Shown here: positions 18,591 through 27,698 of the stretch, one piece after another
How positions within the stretch are numbered: the first letter of the stretch is position 1
Layout: the number at the start of each line of letters is the position of its first letter
Source of the DNA: Kutzneria kofuensis
Lineage (GTDB): Bacteria; Actinomycetota; Actinomycetes; Mycobacteriales; Pseudonocardiaceae
DNA length: 64,000 bases
Assembly (NCBI RefSeq): GCF_014203355.1
Contig: NZ_JACHIR010000001.1
Span: 7,504,038 to 7,568,037, forward strand
Reading direction: 5' to 3'
The notes under the pieces: model-generated
Told to the model about the DNA's origin: nothing
Seen by the model: only the letters and a program-made list of their open reading frames with translations
Database searches by the model: none
Position numbers and translations under genes: made by a program

Positions 18591-19244
18591 ATGTGGGACC
18601 TGGCGTGGCGGGAGATCGCGGCCATCGACGCCGCGCTCGCCGACGGGGTGATCGACCAGCAGGGCTGGCACGACGCCATGGCCGGCCTGCTGCGTGAGCC
18701 GTACCTGGGCGCGAAGACACCGTGGGAGCAGTCGGGCAAGTCGGGGACGGAGCAGGACTGGGTGCGGACCCGGAAGGTGGTCGTCGAGGCCCTCGACCGG
18801 CACGGGAGTTTCCTGGATGTGGGCTGCGCCAACGGATACCTGATGGAGTGCGTGGCGATCTGGGCGGGGGAGAAGGGCCTGGACGTGCAGCCGCACGGCG
18901 TGGACATCGTGCCGGAGTTCGTCGAGCTGGCCCGCGGACGGCTGCCCGGCTGGACCGATCGCATCCACCTCGGCAACGCCCTGACCTGGAATCCGCCGCA
19001 GCGCTACGACTTCGTGCGGACCGGCCTGGAGTACGTGCCGGCCAACCGGCGGCGGGACTTCGTGACCCGGCTGCTGGCCGACGTGGGCGACCGGCTGATC
19101 ATCGGACCGTACACAGTGGACATCGGCGACGAGGAGACCGAGCACGAACTGGCCGACTGGGGCTTCACGTTGAGCGGCCGCGTCGAGACCCCGCACGAGA
19201 AGCCCGGCGGCGTCCGGAAACTCCTCTGGGTCGATCAGTCGTAG
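18591..19244 (+). CDS. class I SAM-dependent methyltransferase
   Basis: The ATG at 18591 follows GAGGGGGA, 10 bases after the stop of the broken STAND gene. The 217-residue protein has motif I (FLDVGCANGYLME) and motif II (HGVDIVPEFVELA), then GNALTWNPPQRYDFVRTGLE in the position of motif IV, and an N-terminal helical part (residues 1-55) that may hold the substrate site. The C-terminal half is short and ends RKLLWVDQS. The end overlaps the convergent Nudix gene by 10 bases. The substrate is unknown; the N-terminal style suggests a small molecule. Confidence 0.86.
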   Translation: MWDLAWREIAAIDAALADGVIDQQGWHDAMAGLLREPYLGAKTPWEQSGKSGTEQDWVRTRKVVVEALDRHGSFLDVGCANGYLMECVAIWAGEKGLDVQPHGVDIVPEFVELARGRLPGWTDRIHLGNALTWNPPQRYDFVRTGLEYVPANRRRDFVTRLLADVGDRLIIGPYTVDIGDEETEHELADWGFTLSGRVETPHEKPGGVRKLLWVDQS

Positions 19245-19768
19245 TAGCGTCGCAGCCACTCCAGGGCGATCGCCCGCCCGTCCGGCACGAAGTCGGTCGT
19301 CGGGTCCCGCAGCTGGCGGGCGAGCTCGTCCAGGTCCATCCACTCGCCGGAGACGATCTCCTCGGGCTGGTGCCTGATCGGCCCTTCCCATGTCGTCTCG
19401 TACACGAAGTTGTGGCACCGCACCGGCGGCTCGTCGAAGGTGAACCGGTACAGGAACCGCAACGGCGCGCCGGTGATGCCCAGCTCCTCGGCCAGCTCCC
19501 GCACCGCCCCGTCGGCCGGGACCTCGCCCGCGTCGACCACCCCGCCGACCCCGCAGTCCCGCAGCCCCGGAAAGACGTCCTTGTCCGGGCTGCGGCGATG
19601 CACGTAGACCCGACGGCCGTCGGCGGACCGGACCCAGATCGCCGTCGCCGCGTGCCACAGCCCCTCGGCCCGCATCCGTCCCCGGGTGACGGTTCCCACG
19701 GGCGAGCCGTCGGGGGAGTACAGGGCGATCAGCTCGTCGGCGGCCACGAACCGATCTTCGCACGTCAT
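19235..19768 (-). CDS. Nudix hydrolase, IPP isomerase-like
   Basis: A 177-residue Nudix protein. The Nudix box is exact: GVVDAGE at 76-82, then RELAEELGI at 90-98 with all metal-binding Glu residues. The N-terminal LIALYSPDGSPVGTVTRGRM and the VYVHRRSPDKDVFPGLRDCG run resemble the YfcD/isopentenyl-diphosphate isomerase-like branch. Such enzymes cleave nucleoside diphosphates linked to another moiety; the substrate here is unknown. The ATG at 19768 is the best start; a GTG eight codons in is an alternative. It is convergent with the methyltransferase gene and divergent from the sedolisin gene. Confidence 0.9.
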   Translation of the reverse strand: MTCEDRFVAADELIALYSPDGSPVGTVTRGRMRAEGLWHAATAIWVRSADGRRVYVHRRSPDKDVFPGLRDCGVGGVVDAGEVPADGAVRELAEELGITGAPLRFLYRFTFDEPPVRCHNFVYETTWEGPIRHQPEEIVSGEWMDLDELARQLRDPTTDFVPDGRAIALEWLRRYYD

Positions 19769-19825
19769 GAACCGTGACCGGATGTGAGGCGTATTCGACC
19801 GGGACCCTGCCGGACCGAGGAGCCG

Positions 19826-21439
19826 ATGGTGAACAAGAGCATCAAGGTGGCGGTGGCGGTGCTCGCGCCGCTCGCCGTCCTGGGGACCTGCGCGGCCGTC
19901 ATGCAGGCCGCGAACGCCGACCCGGTCGCGCTGCAGCCCAGAGTGACCCTCGCCGGCTCGGTGCTGCCGCGGTTGGCGCAGTCCGCCCGCATCGGCGACG
20001 TGCCGGCCGACAAGCAGCTGTCCGTCGCGGTCAGCCTGACGCCGTCGAACTCCAAGGAGCTGGACGAGTTCGTCAAGCAGGTCAGCGACCCGCGGTCGCC
20101 GGTGTACGGCAAGTACCTGACGCCGGAGCAGTTCACGGCCAAGTACGGCGCCTCGCAGAACCAGGTCGACCAGGTGACGACGTACCTGAAGTCGAAGGGC
20201 CTGACCGTCGACTCGGTGGCGGCCAACCGCCTGATCGTGGACGCCAGCGGCCCGGCGTCGGCGATGGAGCAGACGTTCGGCACGCGCCTGTCCACCCGCC
20301 GCGACGCCAGGACCGGCCAGGAGTACTACGCCAACGACTCCGCCCTGAGCCTGCCGGGCAACCTCGCGTCCGCTGTCAGCGACGTTGCCGGCCTGGACAA
20401 CCACCGCAAGCTGTCGCACCCGCCGCTGCGGCAGCGGGCCGTCCGCGGCGTCACGCCGGCGCAGCTGAACGGCGCGTACGACGTCAAGGGCCTCAACGCC
20501 ACCGGCGCCGGGCAGCAGGTGGCGGTGTTCGAGCTGGACGCCTTCCAACAGCAGAACATCGACGCCTACGACAAGCAGTTCGGCCTCACGCCGCCGCAAC
20601 CGGTCGTCAAGAAGGTCGACGGCGGGGTGGCGCTCGGCGAGGGGCAGACCGAGGTGGAGCTGGACATCGAGGCGATCCAGGCGATCGCGCCGAAGGCCCA
20701 GCTGACCGTGTTCGAGGGCCCCAACAGCAGCCGCGGCGTGATCGACACGTACGCGGCCATCGTGAACAGCAAGATCCCGGTCGTGTCGATCAGCTGGGGC
20801 GGCCCGGAGGAGGCCGGTTCGCAGGCCGACCTGAAGGCCCAGGACACGCTGTACAAGCAGGCCGCGGCCCAGGGGCAGAGCCTGTTCGCCGCCTCCGGCG
20901 ACAGCGGCTCCGACGACATCGGCAACGGCGGCACCAGCGTCGACTTCCCGGCCAGCGACCCGTTCGTCACCGGCACCGGCGGCACGCACCTCGTCGTCAG
21001 CGGCACCAACGCCCGCACGAGTGAGACCGGCTGGGACGGCTCCGGCGGCGGCAACTCCGTGCTGTTCAGCGCCCCCGACTACCAGGCTGACCTCGGCAAC
21101 AAGGCGCGCATGGTGCCGGACATCGCCGCGGACGCCGACCCCGCGACGGGCCTGGCCGTGTTCAGCAAGGGCCAGTTCGGCGTCGTCGGCGGCACCAGCG
21201 CGGCCGCGCCGCAGTGGGCTGGCTTCGCGGCGCTGTACAACCAGCTGGCCTCGGCCGCCGGCAAGCCGAACCTCGGCTTCGCCAATCCGGCGCTGTACAA
21301 GCTGGCCGGCACCGCGGCGCTGCACGACATCACCAGCGGCAGCAACGGGGCCTTCACCGCGGCCAAGGGCTACGACCGGGTCACCGGCCTCGGCAGCTTC
21401 GACGCCGCCAAGTTCGTCCAGACCATGCTCGGCACCTGA
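19826..21439 (+). CDS. secreted sedolisin (S53 serine-carboxyl peptidase)
   Basis: A 537-residue exported protease precursor. A signal peptide (residues 1-32, ending near ANA) is followed by an activation prodomain with the family's SDPRSPVYGKYLTPEQF motif, then the catalytic domain from about residue 200. Catalytic Glu and Asp lie in TEVELDIEAIQAIAP, the oxyanion Asp in ASGDSGSDD, and the nucleophile Ser in GGTSAAAPQWA; the C-terminal calcium site (YDRVTGLGS) is present, so the enzyme should be active, normally at acid pH. The ATG follows GAGGAG. It is monocistronic, with a strong hairpin 21 bases after the stop. Confidence 0.95.
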   Translation: MVNKSIKVAVAVLAPLAVLGTCAAVMQAANADPVALQPRVTLAGSVLPRLAQSARIGDVPADKQLSVAVSLTPSNSKELDEFVKQVSDPRSPVYGKYLTPEQFTAKYGASQNQVDQVTTYLKSKGLTVDSVAANRLIVDASGPASAMEQTFGTRLSTRRDARTGQEYYANDSALSLPGNLASAVSDVAGLDNHRKLSHPPLRQRAVRGVTPAQLNGAYDVKGLNATGAGQQVAVFELDAFQQQNIDAYDKQFGLTPPQPVVKKVDGGVALGEGQTEVELDIEAIQAIAPKAQLTVFEGPNSSRGVIDTYAAIVNSKIPVVSISWGGPEEAGSQADLKAQDTLYKQAAAQGQSLFAASGDSGSDDIGNGGTSVDFPASDPFVTGTGGTHLVVSGTNARTSETGWDGSGGGNSVLFSAPDYQADLGNKARMVPDIAADADPATGLAVFSKGQFGVVGGTSAAAPQWAGFAALYNQLASAAGKPNLGFANPALYKLAGTAALHDITSGSNGAFTAAKGYDRVTGLGSFDAAKFVQTMLGT

Positions 21440-21460
21440 CACCCCCGTACCAGATTTTAA

Positions 21461-21516
21461 GTGTGGGAACGGACCATTCCTCAACTCCGAGTTGAGGAAT
21501 GGTCCGTTCCCAACAC
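21461..21516. terminator. 27-bp near-perfect palindrome after the sedolisin gene
   Basis: The arms at 21461-21487 and 21489-21516 pair over 27 bases with one bulged base and essentially no loop (centre CAACTCCGAGTTG). It is AT-richer than the surrounding DNA (GGGAACGGACCATTCCTC). It is the probable terminator of the sedolisin gene, although such a long perfect stem could equally be a repeat element or a binding site. Confidence 0.8.
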
Positions 21517-21600
21517 CGAGGGGTAGTCCTCAGGGTGGATTCGTGGTAGCGACGTCAGGATGACGACTGGTGATCCACTAGGTCCCTAGCGTCTCCGGGC

Positions 21601-24102
21601 GTGAATCCACGGATCGTCACCCGACTCGCCCTGTCGGACCTGCGCCGCCACCCCGGCCGGACCCTGCTGCCGGGGCTGGCCCTGCTGGTCGGCGTCGCCT
21701 GCCTGATCGCCTCGCTGATGCTCGGCGACGCGATGGACGCCGCCGTGAAGGCGGGCGCGGAGCGGGTGCCGCAGCCGGTGGGCGTGGTCGTGTCGACGGT
21801 CGGGGACGAGAGCAAGGCGCCCGACCTCGACGACGTCGCCCGGCAGCTCACCGGCGCGCCGAACGTCGCCAAGGTCGTGCCGGTCCAGAAGGTGTCGATC
21901 GACATGATCGGCGCGGACGGGCGGGCGCTGCCGAACCGACTGACCGCGGCCATCGACCCGGGCGACCCGTCGCTGAACCGCTACGCGCTGCAGGACGGCC
22001 ACACGCCGGCCGCTGACGGCGAGGTGGCCATCGACAAGGTCACGGCGTACCAGCGGCACCTCTCGCCGGGCAAAAAGATCGAGCTCGTGGACGCCGCCGG
22101 CCACCCGGTGCCGGTCACGGTCAGCGGCGTGACGCAGATGGGCAGCCACGGCGACGAGCCGTTCGTCATCGTCGGCAAGGACCTGGCCGCGAAGCTGAAT
22201 CCCCGCTTCGACACCACCGAGCTGGATCTGCTGCTCACGCCCGGCACGAGCGACATCGCGGAGCGGGCGAACCTGGCCCAGCAGCTCGGCCAGGGCATCA
22301 GCGTGACCACTGCCGACGGCGAACGTTCCATCCAGGCTTCCGACAACACGGTCCGGGTGCTGCTGTTCCTGTTCAGCATCCTCGCCCTGGCGACCTCGGT
22401 CTTCGTCGCCGGCGCCACCTTCCGCGCGGTCTACCTGCAGCGGCAGAAGCAGACGGCGCTGCTGCGCTGCGTCGGCGCGGACCGCACGCCGATCGTGTGG
22501 GCCAACCTCATCGAGGCGCTGATCACCGGCGGCCTGTCCGGCACGGTCGGCGCGCTGCTCGGCGGCACGGTCGCCCGGCTACTCGGCTGGATCCTGGACG
22601 TCACGGGCGTGTCCACGATGCTCGGCGCGACCCAGCTGCAACCGGCGGCGCTGCCATCCATCGGCTATCTGATCACCGGGATCATCGTGGCGGCGGCGCT
22701 CAGTGCGTTCGCCGCCGTGCGGCCGTCGCTGGCCGCCGCTCGCGTGTCGCCGCTGGCGGCGCTGCGGCTGGCCGACGAGGCGACGCCCGAGCGTCGCACA
22801 GTCCGCGCCCGCAACGTCCGCGGCTGGCTGCTCGTCGGGGCCGCCGTGCTGTTCGCTCTCGGCGCACTGGCCACCCAGCGGTCCATCGGCTCCCCGTTCT
22901 TCGCCCTGTTCTCCGGCATTGCCGCGGTCGCTGGCGTCTTCGGCTCGTTCGGGCCCCGCATGGTGCCGTTCCTGGGCCGCGGGATCGGCTGGATCGCCGG
23001 CAAGGTCTTCGGCCCGCACGTCCGCCTCGCCGGCATCGAGCTGGGCCGGGTACCGCAGCGCGCCGCGTCCGTGGCGATGCCGCTGGTGCTGGCCAGCGCG
23101 ATCGTGGCCGGCGCCGTCGTGCTCATCGGCACGGCCCGGGACATCGCCTTCTCCCAGGGCGATCCGACGCGGCCGGACGCGCAGATCGCCGACACGGGTC
23201 ACCGCCCGCTCGGCCCGGACGTGCTCAAGGCCGCCCAGCAGCCCGAGGTCGACCAGCTGCTGCCGATCAGCGGCGGCGGCAGCGGCATCACCGTCAACGG
23301 CGCCAGGATGGGCGTCGCAGGCGTCGATCCCGCCAAGCTCGACGCGTACCTGCAGGCCGTGCACCAGCCCGTCGCCACCAAGTTCGGCCCGGACAGCGCC
23401 CTGGTCGGCGGCTGGCGGCTGGGCGACAACAAGGTCGAGGTCGGCCAGCAGGTCACCATCAGCGGCCTGGCCGGCGGGCCGCGCACCGTGACCGTCGTGG
23501 GCACGCTGCCCCGGGTCGACCTGGACTTCGCGGACGTGCTGGTCGGCGATCCGAGGATCGCGCCGGTCAGTGCCGTCGTGGTCAGCGTGAAATCCGGCTT
23601 CGACCAGGCCGCCTACCGCAACGCGGTGCTCGCCGCCCTGCCCAACTCGCCGACCGTGACCGTGACGACGGCGTCGCAGAGCACCGAGGAGACGCAGCGC
23701 AACCTGGACCTCGCCGCGGTCACTCTGATGGTGCTGCTCAGCCTGAGCGTCGCCGTCGCGGTCACCGGCATCGGCACCGCGTTGAGCATCTCCGTGCAGG
23801 AACGGCGCAAGGAGGTGGCGCTGCGGCGGGCGCTCGGCGTGACCCGATTGGGTGTGACGGCGGGCATCCTGGCCGAGGCGGTGCTGCTCGCGCTGACCGG
23901 ACTGGTCGGCGGCACGATCCTCGGCACGGTGTACGCGGAGCTGCTGATCGCGGGCATGGGCGTGCACACTTGGCCGAGCCTGCCCTGGGGCCAGCTGGCA
24001 ATCGGGGGAGCCGCGGTCGTGGTGCTGGCTGTGCTCGCCGCCGTAATGCCTGCTCGGACGGCCTCCCGGGTGCGCCCGGCGGTGGGACTGGCCGGTTCGT
24101 GA
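21601..24102 (+). CDS. FtsX/MacB-type ABC transporter permease, no adjacent ATPase
   Basis: An 833-residue permease with two repeats of the FtsX/MacB core. The first membrane helix is at 17-40, then an extracytoplasmic domain (to about 240), three helices (about 250-390, including VFVAGATFRAVYLQRQKQTA), a linker with one or two helices, a second extracytoplasmic domain and three final helices (from LSLSVAVAVTGIGTALSISV). The RRKEVALRRALGVTR coupling segment is intact. These permeases normally work with a LolD/MacB-type ATPase encoded next door; none is found on either side. The GTG at 21601 lacks a clear ribosome site. The family probably handles lipids, peptides or cell-wall control; the substrate is unknown. 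Confidence 0.9.
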   Translation: MNPRIVTRLALSDLRRHPGRTLLPGLALLVGVACLIASLMLGDAMDAAVKAGAERVPQPVGVVVSTVGDESKAPDLDDVARQLTGAPNVAKVVPVQKVSIDMIGADGRALPNRLTAAIDPGDPSLNRYALQDGHTPAADGEVAIDKVTAYQRHLSPGKKIELVDAAGHPVPVTVSGVTQMGSHGDEPFVIVGKDLAAKLNPRFDTTELDLLLTPGTSDIAERANLAQQLGQGISVTTADGERSIQASDNTVRVLLFLFSILALATSVFVAGATFRAVYLQRQKQTALLRCVGADRTPIVWANLIEALITGGLSGTVGALLGGTVARLLGWILDVTGVSTMLGATQLQPAALPSIGYLITGIIVAAALSAFAAVRPSLAAARVSPLAALRLADEATPERRTVRARNVRGWLLVGAAVLFALGALATQRSIGSPFFALFSGIAAVAGVFGSFGPRMVPFLGRGIGWIAGKVFGPHVRLAGIELGRVPQRAASVAMPLVLASAIVAGAVVLIGTARDIAFSQGDPTRPDAQIADTGHRPLGPDVLKAAQQPEVDQLLPISGGGSGITVNGARMGVAGVDPAKLDAYLQAVHQPVATKFGPDSALVGGWRLGDNKVEVGQQVTISGLAGGPRTVTVVGTLPRVDLDFADVLVGDPRIAPVSAVVVSVKSGFDQAAYRNAVLAALPNSPTVTVTTASQSTEETQRNLDLAAVTLMVLLSLSVAVAVTGIGTALSISVQERRKEVALRRALGVTRLGVTAGILAEAVLLALTGLVGGTILGTVYAELLIAGMGVHTWPSLPWGQLAIGGAAVVVLAVLAAVMPARTASRVRPAVGLAGS

Positions 24103-24138
24103 ACCTGGTCACCGTGCTCGCTTGTCGGTCCGACGTCG

Positions 24139-24150
24139 TAGGCTGCTGAC
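24139..24150 (+). promoter_or_regulatory. leaderless-type -10 element of dop
   Basis: TAGGCT (24139-24144) lies six bases before the ATG, the spacing typical of leaderless actinobacterial mRNAs. No ribosome site is present. The following GCTGAC is identical to that before pafB. Confidence 0.5.
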
Positions 24151-25653
24151 ATGCGGCGGATCATGGGCACCGAGGTCGAGTACGGCATCTCCGTACCCGG
24201 CGACCCGACGGCGAACCCGGTGTTGACCTCGACCCAGGTGGTGTTGGCGTACGCGGCGGCGGCGGAGATCCCGAGGGCGCGGCGCGCCCGGTGGGACTAC
24301 GAGGTGGAGTCGCCGCTGCGCGACGCGCGCGGCTTCGACCTCGGGGCCCCGGGCGTGCCGCCGTCCGACCCCGACGTGGAGGACCTCGGCGCGGCCAACG
24401 TCATCCTGACCAACGGCGCCCGGCTCTACGTCGACCACGCGCACCCGGAGTACTCCGCGCCCGAGGTCACCAACGCCCGCGACGCGGTGATCTGGGACAA
24501 GGCCGGCGAGCGGATCATGGAGGAGGCCGCCATCAAGGCCGCCTCCGTGCCTGGCCAGCCGCGGCTGCAGCTGTACAAGAACAACGTGGACGGCAAGGGC
24601 GCCAGCTACGGCACCCACGAGAACTACCTGATGTCCCGCAGCACCCCGTTCACCGCGGTGATCGGGGGCCTGACCCCGTTCTTCACCTCGCGCCAGGTGG
24701 TCACCGGCTCCGGTCGGGTCGGCATCGGCGCCTCCGGCGACCACGCTGGCTTCCAGCTGTCCCAGCGCGCCGACTACATCGAGGTCGAGGTCGGCCTGGA
24801 GACCACGCTCAAGCGCGGCATCATCAACACCCGCGACGAGCCGCACGCCGACGCCGACAAGTACCGCCGGCTGCACGTCATCATCGGCGACGCCAACCTG
24901 GCCGAGTACTCCACGTATCTCAAGGTCGGCACCACCGCGATCGTGCTGGACATGATCGAGGCCGGCCGCCGCTTCGACGACCTGCGGCTGGCCGACCCGG
25001 TGCGGGCCGTGCACACCATCAGCCACGACCCGACGCTGAAGGCCACCGTCGAGCTGACCGGCGGGCGCAAGTTCTCCGGCCTGGACATCCAGTCGGCCTA
25101 CCACGAGCGGGCTGCCGCGTTCCTGGACGCCGAGGGCAGCGGCGACCGGGTCGCCGCGCACGTGCTCAAGACGTGGGGCGAGGTGCTGGACGCGCTGCGC
25201 CGGGACCCGATGGAGTGCGCCGACCGGCTGGACTGGCCGGCCAAGCTGCGCCTGCTGGAGGGCTACCGCAACCGGGACAACCTGGCCTGGGGCTCGCCCC
25301 GGCTGCAGCTGGTCGACCTGCAGTACTCGGACGTGCGGCTGGACAAGGGCCTGTACAACCGCCTGGTGACCAGGGGCTCGATGAAGCGCCTGGTCAGCGA
25401 GGAGGAGGTGCTGGCCGCCGTGCAGACGCCACCGGAGGACACCCGGGCCTACTTCCGCGGCCGCTGCCTGGAGCGCTACCCGACCTCGGTCGCGGCCGCG
25501 TCCTGGGACTCCGTCATCTTCGACATCGGCCGCGAGTCGCTGGTCCGGATCCCCACGCTGGAGCCGCTGCGGGGGACGAAGGCGCACGTCGGGGCGCTGC
25601 TGGAGGCCGCGAACACGGCCGAGGAGCTGGTGGACGCCCTCACCAGGGGGTAG
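24151..25653 (+). CDS. dop: Pup deamidase/depupylase
   Basis: Dop is a glutamine-synthetase-fold enzyme that removes Pup from proteins and, where needed, deamidates the Pup C-terminal Gln. The 500-residue protein starts [14 protein letters not shown], carries the catalytic-base Asp region and the Dop loop segment (about residues 40-80), and has the shared Dop/PafA motifs [30 protein letters not shown] and [14 protein letters not shown]. The next gene, pup, starts 95 bases later in the same direction. Because the pup gene here already ends in Glu, Dop should be needed mainly for depupylation. The leaderless start is inferred from the -10 spacing. Confidence 0.97.
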   Translation: MRRIMGTEVEYGISVPGDPTANPVLTSTQVVLAYAAAAEIPRARRARWDYEVESPLRDARGFDLGAPGVPPSDPDVEDLGAANVILTNGARLYVDHAHPEYSAPEVTNARDAVIWDKAGERIMEEAAIKAASVPGQPRLQLYKNNVDGKGASYGTHENYLMSRSTPFTAVIGGLTPFFTSRQVVTGSGRVGIGASGDHAGFQLSQRADYIEVEVGLETTLKRGIINTRDEPHADADKYRRLHVIIGDANLAEYSTYLKVGTTAIVLDMIEAGRRFDDLRLADPVRAVHTISHDPTLKATVELTGGRKFSGLDIQSAYHERAAAFLDAEGSGDRVAAHVLKTWGEVLDALRRDPMECADRLDWPAKLRLLEGYRNRDNLAWGSPRLQLVDLQYSDVRLDKGLYNRLVTRGSMKRLVSEEEVLAAVQTPPEDTRAYFRGRCLERYPTSVAAASWDSVIFDIGRESLVRIPTLEPLRGTKAHVGALLEAANTAEELVDALTRG

Positions 25654-25747
25654 ACACGCGTTGATCACGACCCGAGTGGCTCAGAGACGAATGTCAGTGC
25701 CGCTGGGTAGTGTTGTGACCAGGCCAACCAGTCACCGGGAGGCGGCA

Positions 25748-25942
25748 ATGGCTCAGGAACAGGTTCAGCGTCAGGGTGGGGGCGACGGCGACGAGGGCGC
25801 CGACGGCGCCGCGGCCGCGGGTCAGGAGCGCCGGGAGAAGCTCGGCGAGGACGTCGACGCCATCCTCGACGAGATCGACGACGTGCTCGAGGAGAACGCC
25901 GAGGACTTCGTGCGCGCGTACGTGCAGAAGGGCGGCGAGTAG
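25748..25942 (+). CDS. pup: prokaryotic ubiquitin-like protein Pup, Glu-terminal form
   Basis: A 64-residue disordered tag protein. The Gly/Gln/Asp-rich N-terminus engages the ATPase pore; [20 protein letters not shown] (about 31-50) is the helix that binds the Mpa coiled coil, and [10 protein letters not shown] is the conjugating tail. The last residue is Glu (GAG then TAG), not the Gln found in mycobacteria and streptomycetes, so Pup is made ligation-ready without deamidation. The ATG follows GGGAGG. It lies between dop and prcB in the standard order. It has few alternatives because the tail is diagnostic. Confidence 0.97.
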   Translation: MAQEQVQRQGGGDGDEGADGAAAAGQERREKLGEDVDAILDEIDDVLEENAEDFVRAYVQKGGE

Positions 25943-26015
25943 GCCCCAGGTCCACTGCGACCAGTGGCCAACCCGTGACACCGACTCCACAGGCGGCAGG
26001 GAGAAACAGCACTAC

Positions 26016-26849
26016 ATGGAGCACAACTCGAACACGGGCGCGGCACTGCCGGCGGCCTATCTCACGCCGGGCACGTCCTCGTTCGTGGATTTCCTGCGCG
26101 CACAGGCGCCCGAACTGCTGCCGTTCAACCGGGTCTCGCCCGGCGCACGGCCGCTGGAGCTGACCCACGGCACCACGATCGTCGCCGTCGCCTACAAGGG
26201 CGGCGTGCTGATCGCCGGTGACCGGCGGGCCACCCAGGGCAACGTGATCGCGCACCGTGACATGGACAAGGTGTACGTCACCGACGAGTACTCCGCGGTC
26301 GGCATCGCCGGCACCGCGGGGCTCGCGGTGGAGATGGTCCGGCTCTACCAGCTCGAGCTGGAGCACTACGAGAAGCTCGAGGGCGTGACCATCACGCTCG
26401 ACGGCAAGGCCAACCGGCTGGGCGCGATGATCAAGGGCAACCTGGAGGCGGCCATGGCCGGCCTCGTCGTGCTGCCGCTGTTCGTCGGCTACGACGTCGA
26501 CGCGCCCGACCCCGACCGGGCCGGCCGGATCGTCACCTACGACGTCACCGGCGGCCGGTTCGACGAGCACGCGGGCTACCACTCGATCGGCTCCGGCTCG
26601 GTGTTCGCCAAGGGCTCGTTGAAGAAGCTGTACGACCCGGACGCGGACCAGGACGCGGCCGTGCGCACCGCCATCGAGGCGCTCTACGACGCCGCCGACG
26701 ACGACTCCGCGACCAGCGGGCCCGACCTGGTGCGCCGGATCTTCCCGGTCGTCATCACCGTCAACGGGGTTGACGGCGCCGTGCGGCTGCCCGACGAGAC
26801 CGCCGCCGCGGTGTCCGAGGCGGTTGTCGCGGACCGCACCCGCAGCTGA
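26016..26849 (+). CDS. prcB: 20S proteasome beta subunit precursor
   Basis: The catalytic subunit of the actinobacterial 20S proteasome. A 52-residue propeptide ends at HG, and autocleavage would expose Thr53 ([11 protein letters not shown]) as the N-terminal nucleophile. The supporting Asp (AGDRRAT) and Lys (DKVYV) and the late [15 protein letters not shown] block are intact. At 277 residues it has normal length. The ATG at 26016 follows CAGGGAGAAACAGC; other in-frame codons upstream overlap pup. prcA starts 43 bases downstream, so the two subunits are coexpressed. Confidence 0.97.
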   Translation: MEHNSNTGAALPAAYLTPGTSSFVDFLRAQAPELLPFNRVSPGARPLELTHGTTIVAVAYKGGVLIAGDRRATQGNVIAHRDMDKVYVTDEYSAVGIAGTAGLAVEMVRLYQLELEHYEKLEGVTITLDGKANRLGAMIKGNLEAAMAGLVVLPLFVGYDVDAPDPDRAGRIVTYDVTGGRFDEHAGYHSIGSGSVFAKGSLKKLYDPDADQDAAVRTAIEALYDAADDDSATSGPDLVRRIFPVVITVNGVDGAVRLPDETAAAVSEAVVADRTRS

Positions 26850-26892
26850 GGTCCGCCGCGATGACGTATCCACGAACCACAGGAGCCGCACA

Positions 26893-27633
26893 GTGACGTT
26901 GCCGTTGTACGCATCCGCCGAGCAGGTGATGCGGGACCGCTCGGAGCTCGCCCGCAAGGGCATCGCCAAGGGCCGCAGCGTCGTCGTGCTCACCTACACC
27001 GACGGCGTGCTGTTCGTCGCCGAGAACACCTCGTCGACGCTGCGCAAGGTGTCGGAGATCTACGACCGGATCGGCTTCGCCGCCGTCGGCCGGTACAGCG
27101 AGTTCGAGAGCCTGCGGGTGGCCGGCGTTCGCCACGCCGACCTTCGCGGCTACCAGTACGACCGCCGGGACGTGAACGCCCGCTCGCTGGCCAACGCCTT
27201 CGCCGGCCTGCTCGGCTCGATCTTCACCGAGCAGATCAAGCCGTTCGAGGTCGAGGTCTGCCTGGCCGAGGTCGGTGGCTCGTACGGCACCGACCAGCTC
27301 TACCGGCTGACCTACGACGGCTCCATCTTCGACGAGCCCAAGTACGTCGTCATGGGTGGGCAGGCCGACGCCATCTCCGGAGCCCTCAAGGACTCCTTCC
27401 AGGACGACGCCCCCCTGGCCGACGCCCTGCGGGTCGCTGTCGCCGCCTTCGACGCCGGCAGCCCCGCCAGCAACGGCGCCCGTTCGCTCGAGGTCGCCGT
27501 CCTGGACCGCAAGCGCCCGCGCCGGGCGTTCCGGCGGATCCAGGGCAACGTCCTGGAGCAGTTGCTCGCCTCGACCAAGCCCGCCGAGGCGGAGCCGCCC
27601 GCCGCCGAGGAGCCGGAGAAGCCGGCCGAGTAG
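26893..27633 (+). CDS. prcA: 20S proteasome alpha subunit
   Basis: Forms the outer heptameric gating rings of the proteasome that receive the Mpa C-terminal tails. The N-terminus ([20 protein letters not shown]) is the gating peptide and H0 helix; [20 protein letters not shown] and the [17 protein letters not shown] block are typical. The 246-residue protein ends in an acidic Pro/Glu/Ala tail (about 18 residues), as in other actinobacteria. The GTG at 26893 follows AGGAG. It lacks the N-terminal Thr and is not catalytic. It is the last gene of the dop-pup-prcBA unit before a terminator hairpin. Confidence 0.97.
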   Translation: MTLPLYASAEQVMRDRSELARKGIAKGRSVVVLTYTDGVLFVAENTSSTLRKVSEIYDRIGFAAVGRYSEFESLRVAGVRHADLRGYQYDRRDVNARSLANAFAGLLGSIFTEQIKPFEVEVCLAEVGGSYGTDQLYRLTYDGSIFDEPKYVVMGGQADAISGALKDSFQDDAPLADALRVAVAAFDAGSPASNGARSLEVAVLDRKRPRRAFRRIQGNVLEQLLASTKPAEAEPPAAEEPEKPAE

Positions 27634-27657
27634 CCCGCTTCCGGTTCCCGCTTCGTC

Positions 27658-27688
27658 AATGGCCCCGGCCACCTCGGCCGGGGCCATT
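27658..27688. terminator. bidirectional terminator after prcA
   Basis: A perfect 13-bp stem (AATGGCCCCGGCC with its complement) around a 5-base loop lies between the convergent prcA and PAP2-kinase genes, so it can end both transcripts. Confidence 0.85.
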
Positions 27689-27698
27689 GCTGTGCGCG

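Noticed and set aside
19769-21484. Upstream extension that would make the Nudix gene 749 codons long
   Set aside because: The extension is antisense to the sedolisin gene and low-complexity; the Nudix domain is complete from the ATG at 19768.
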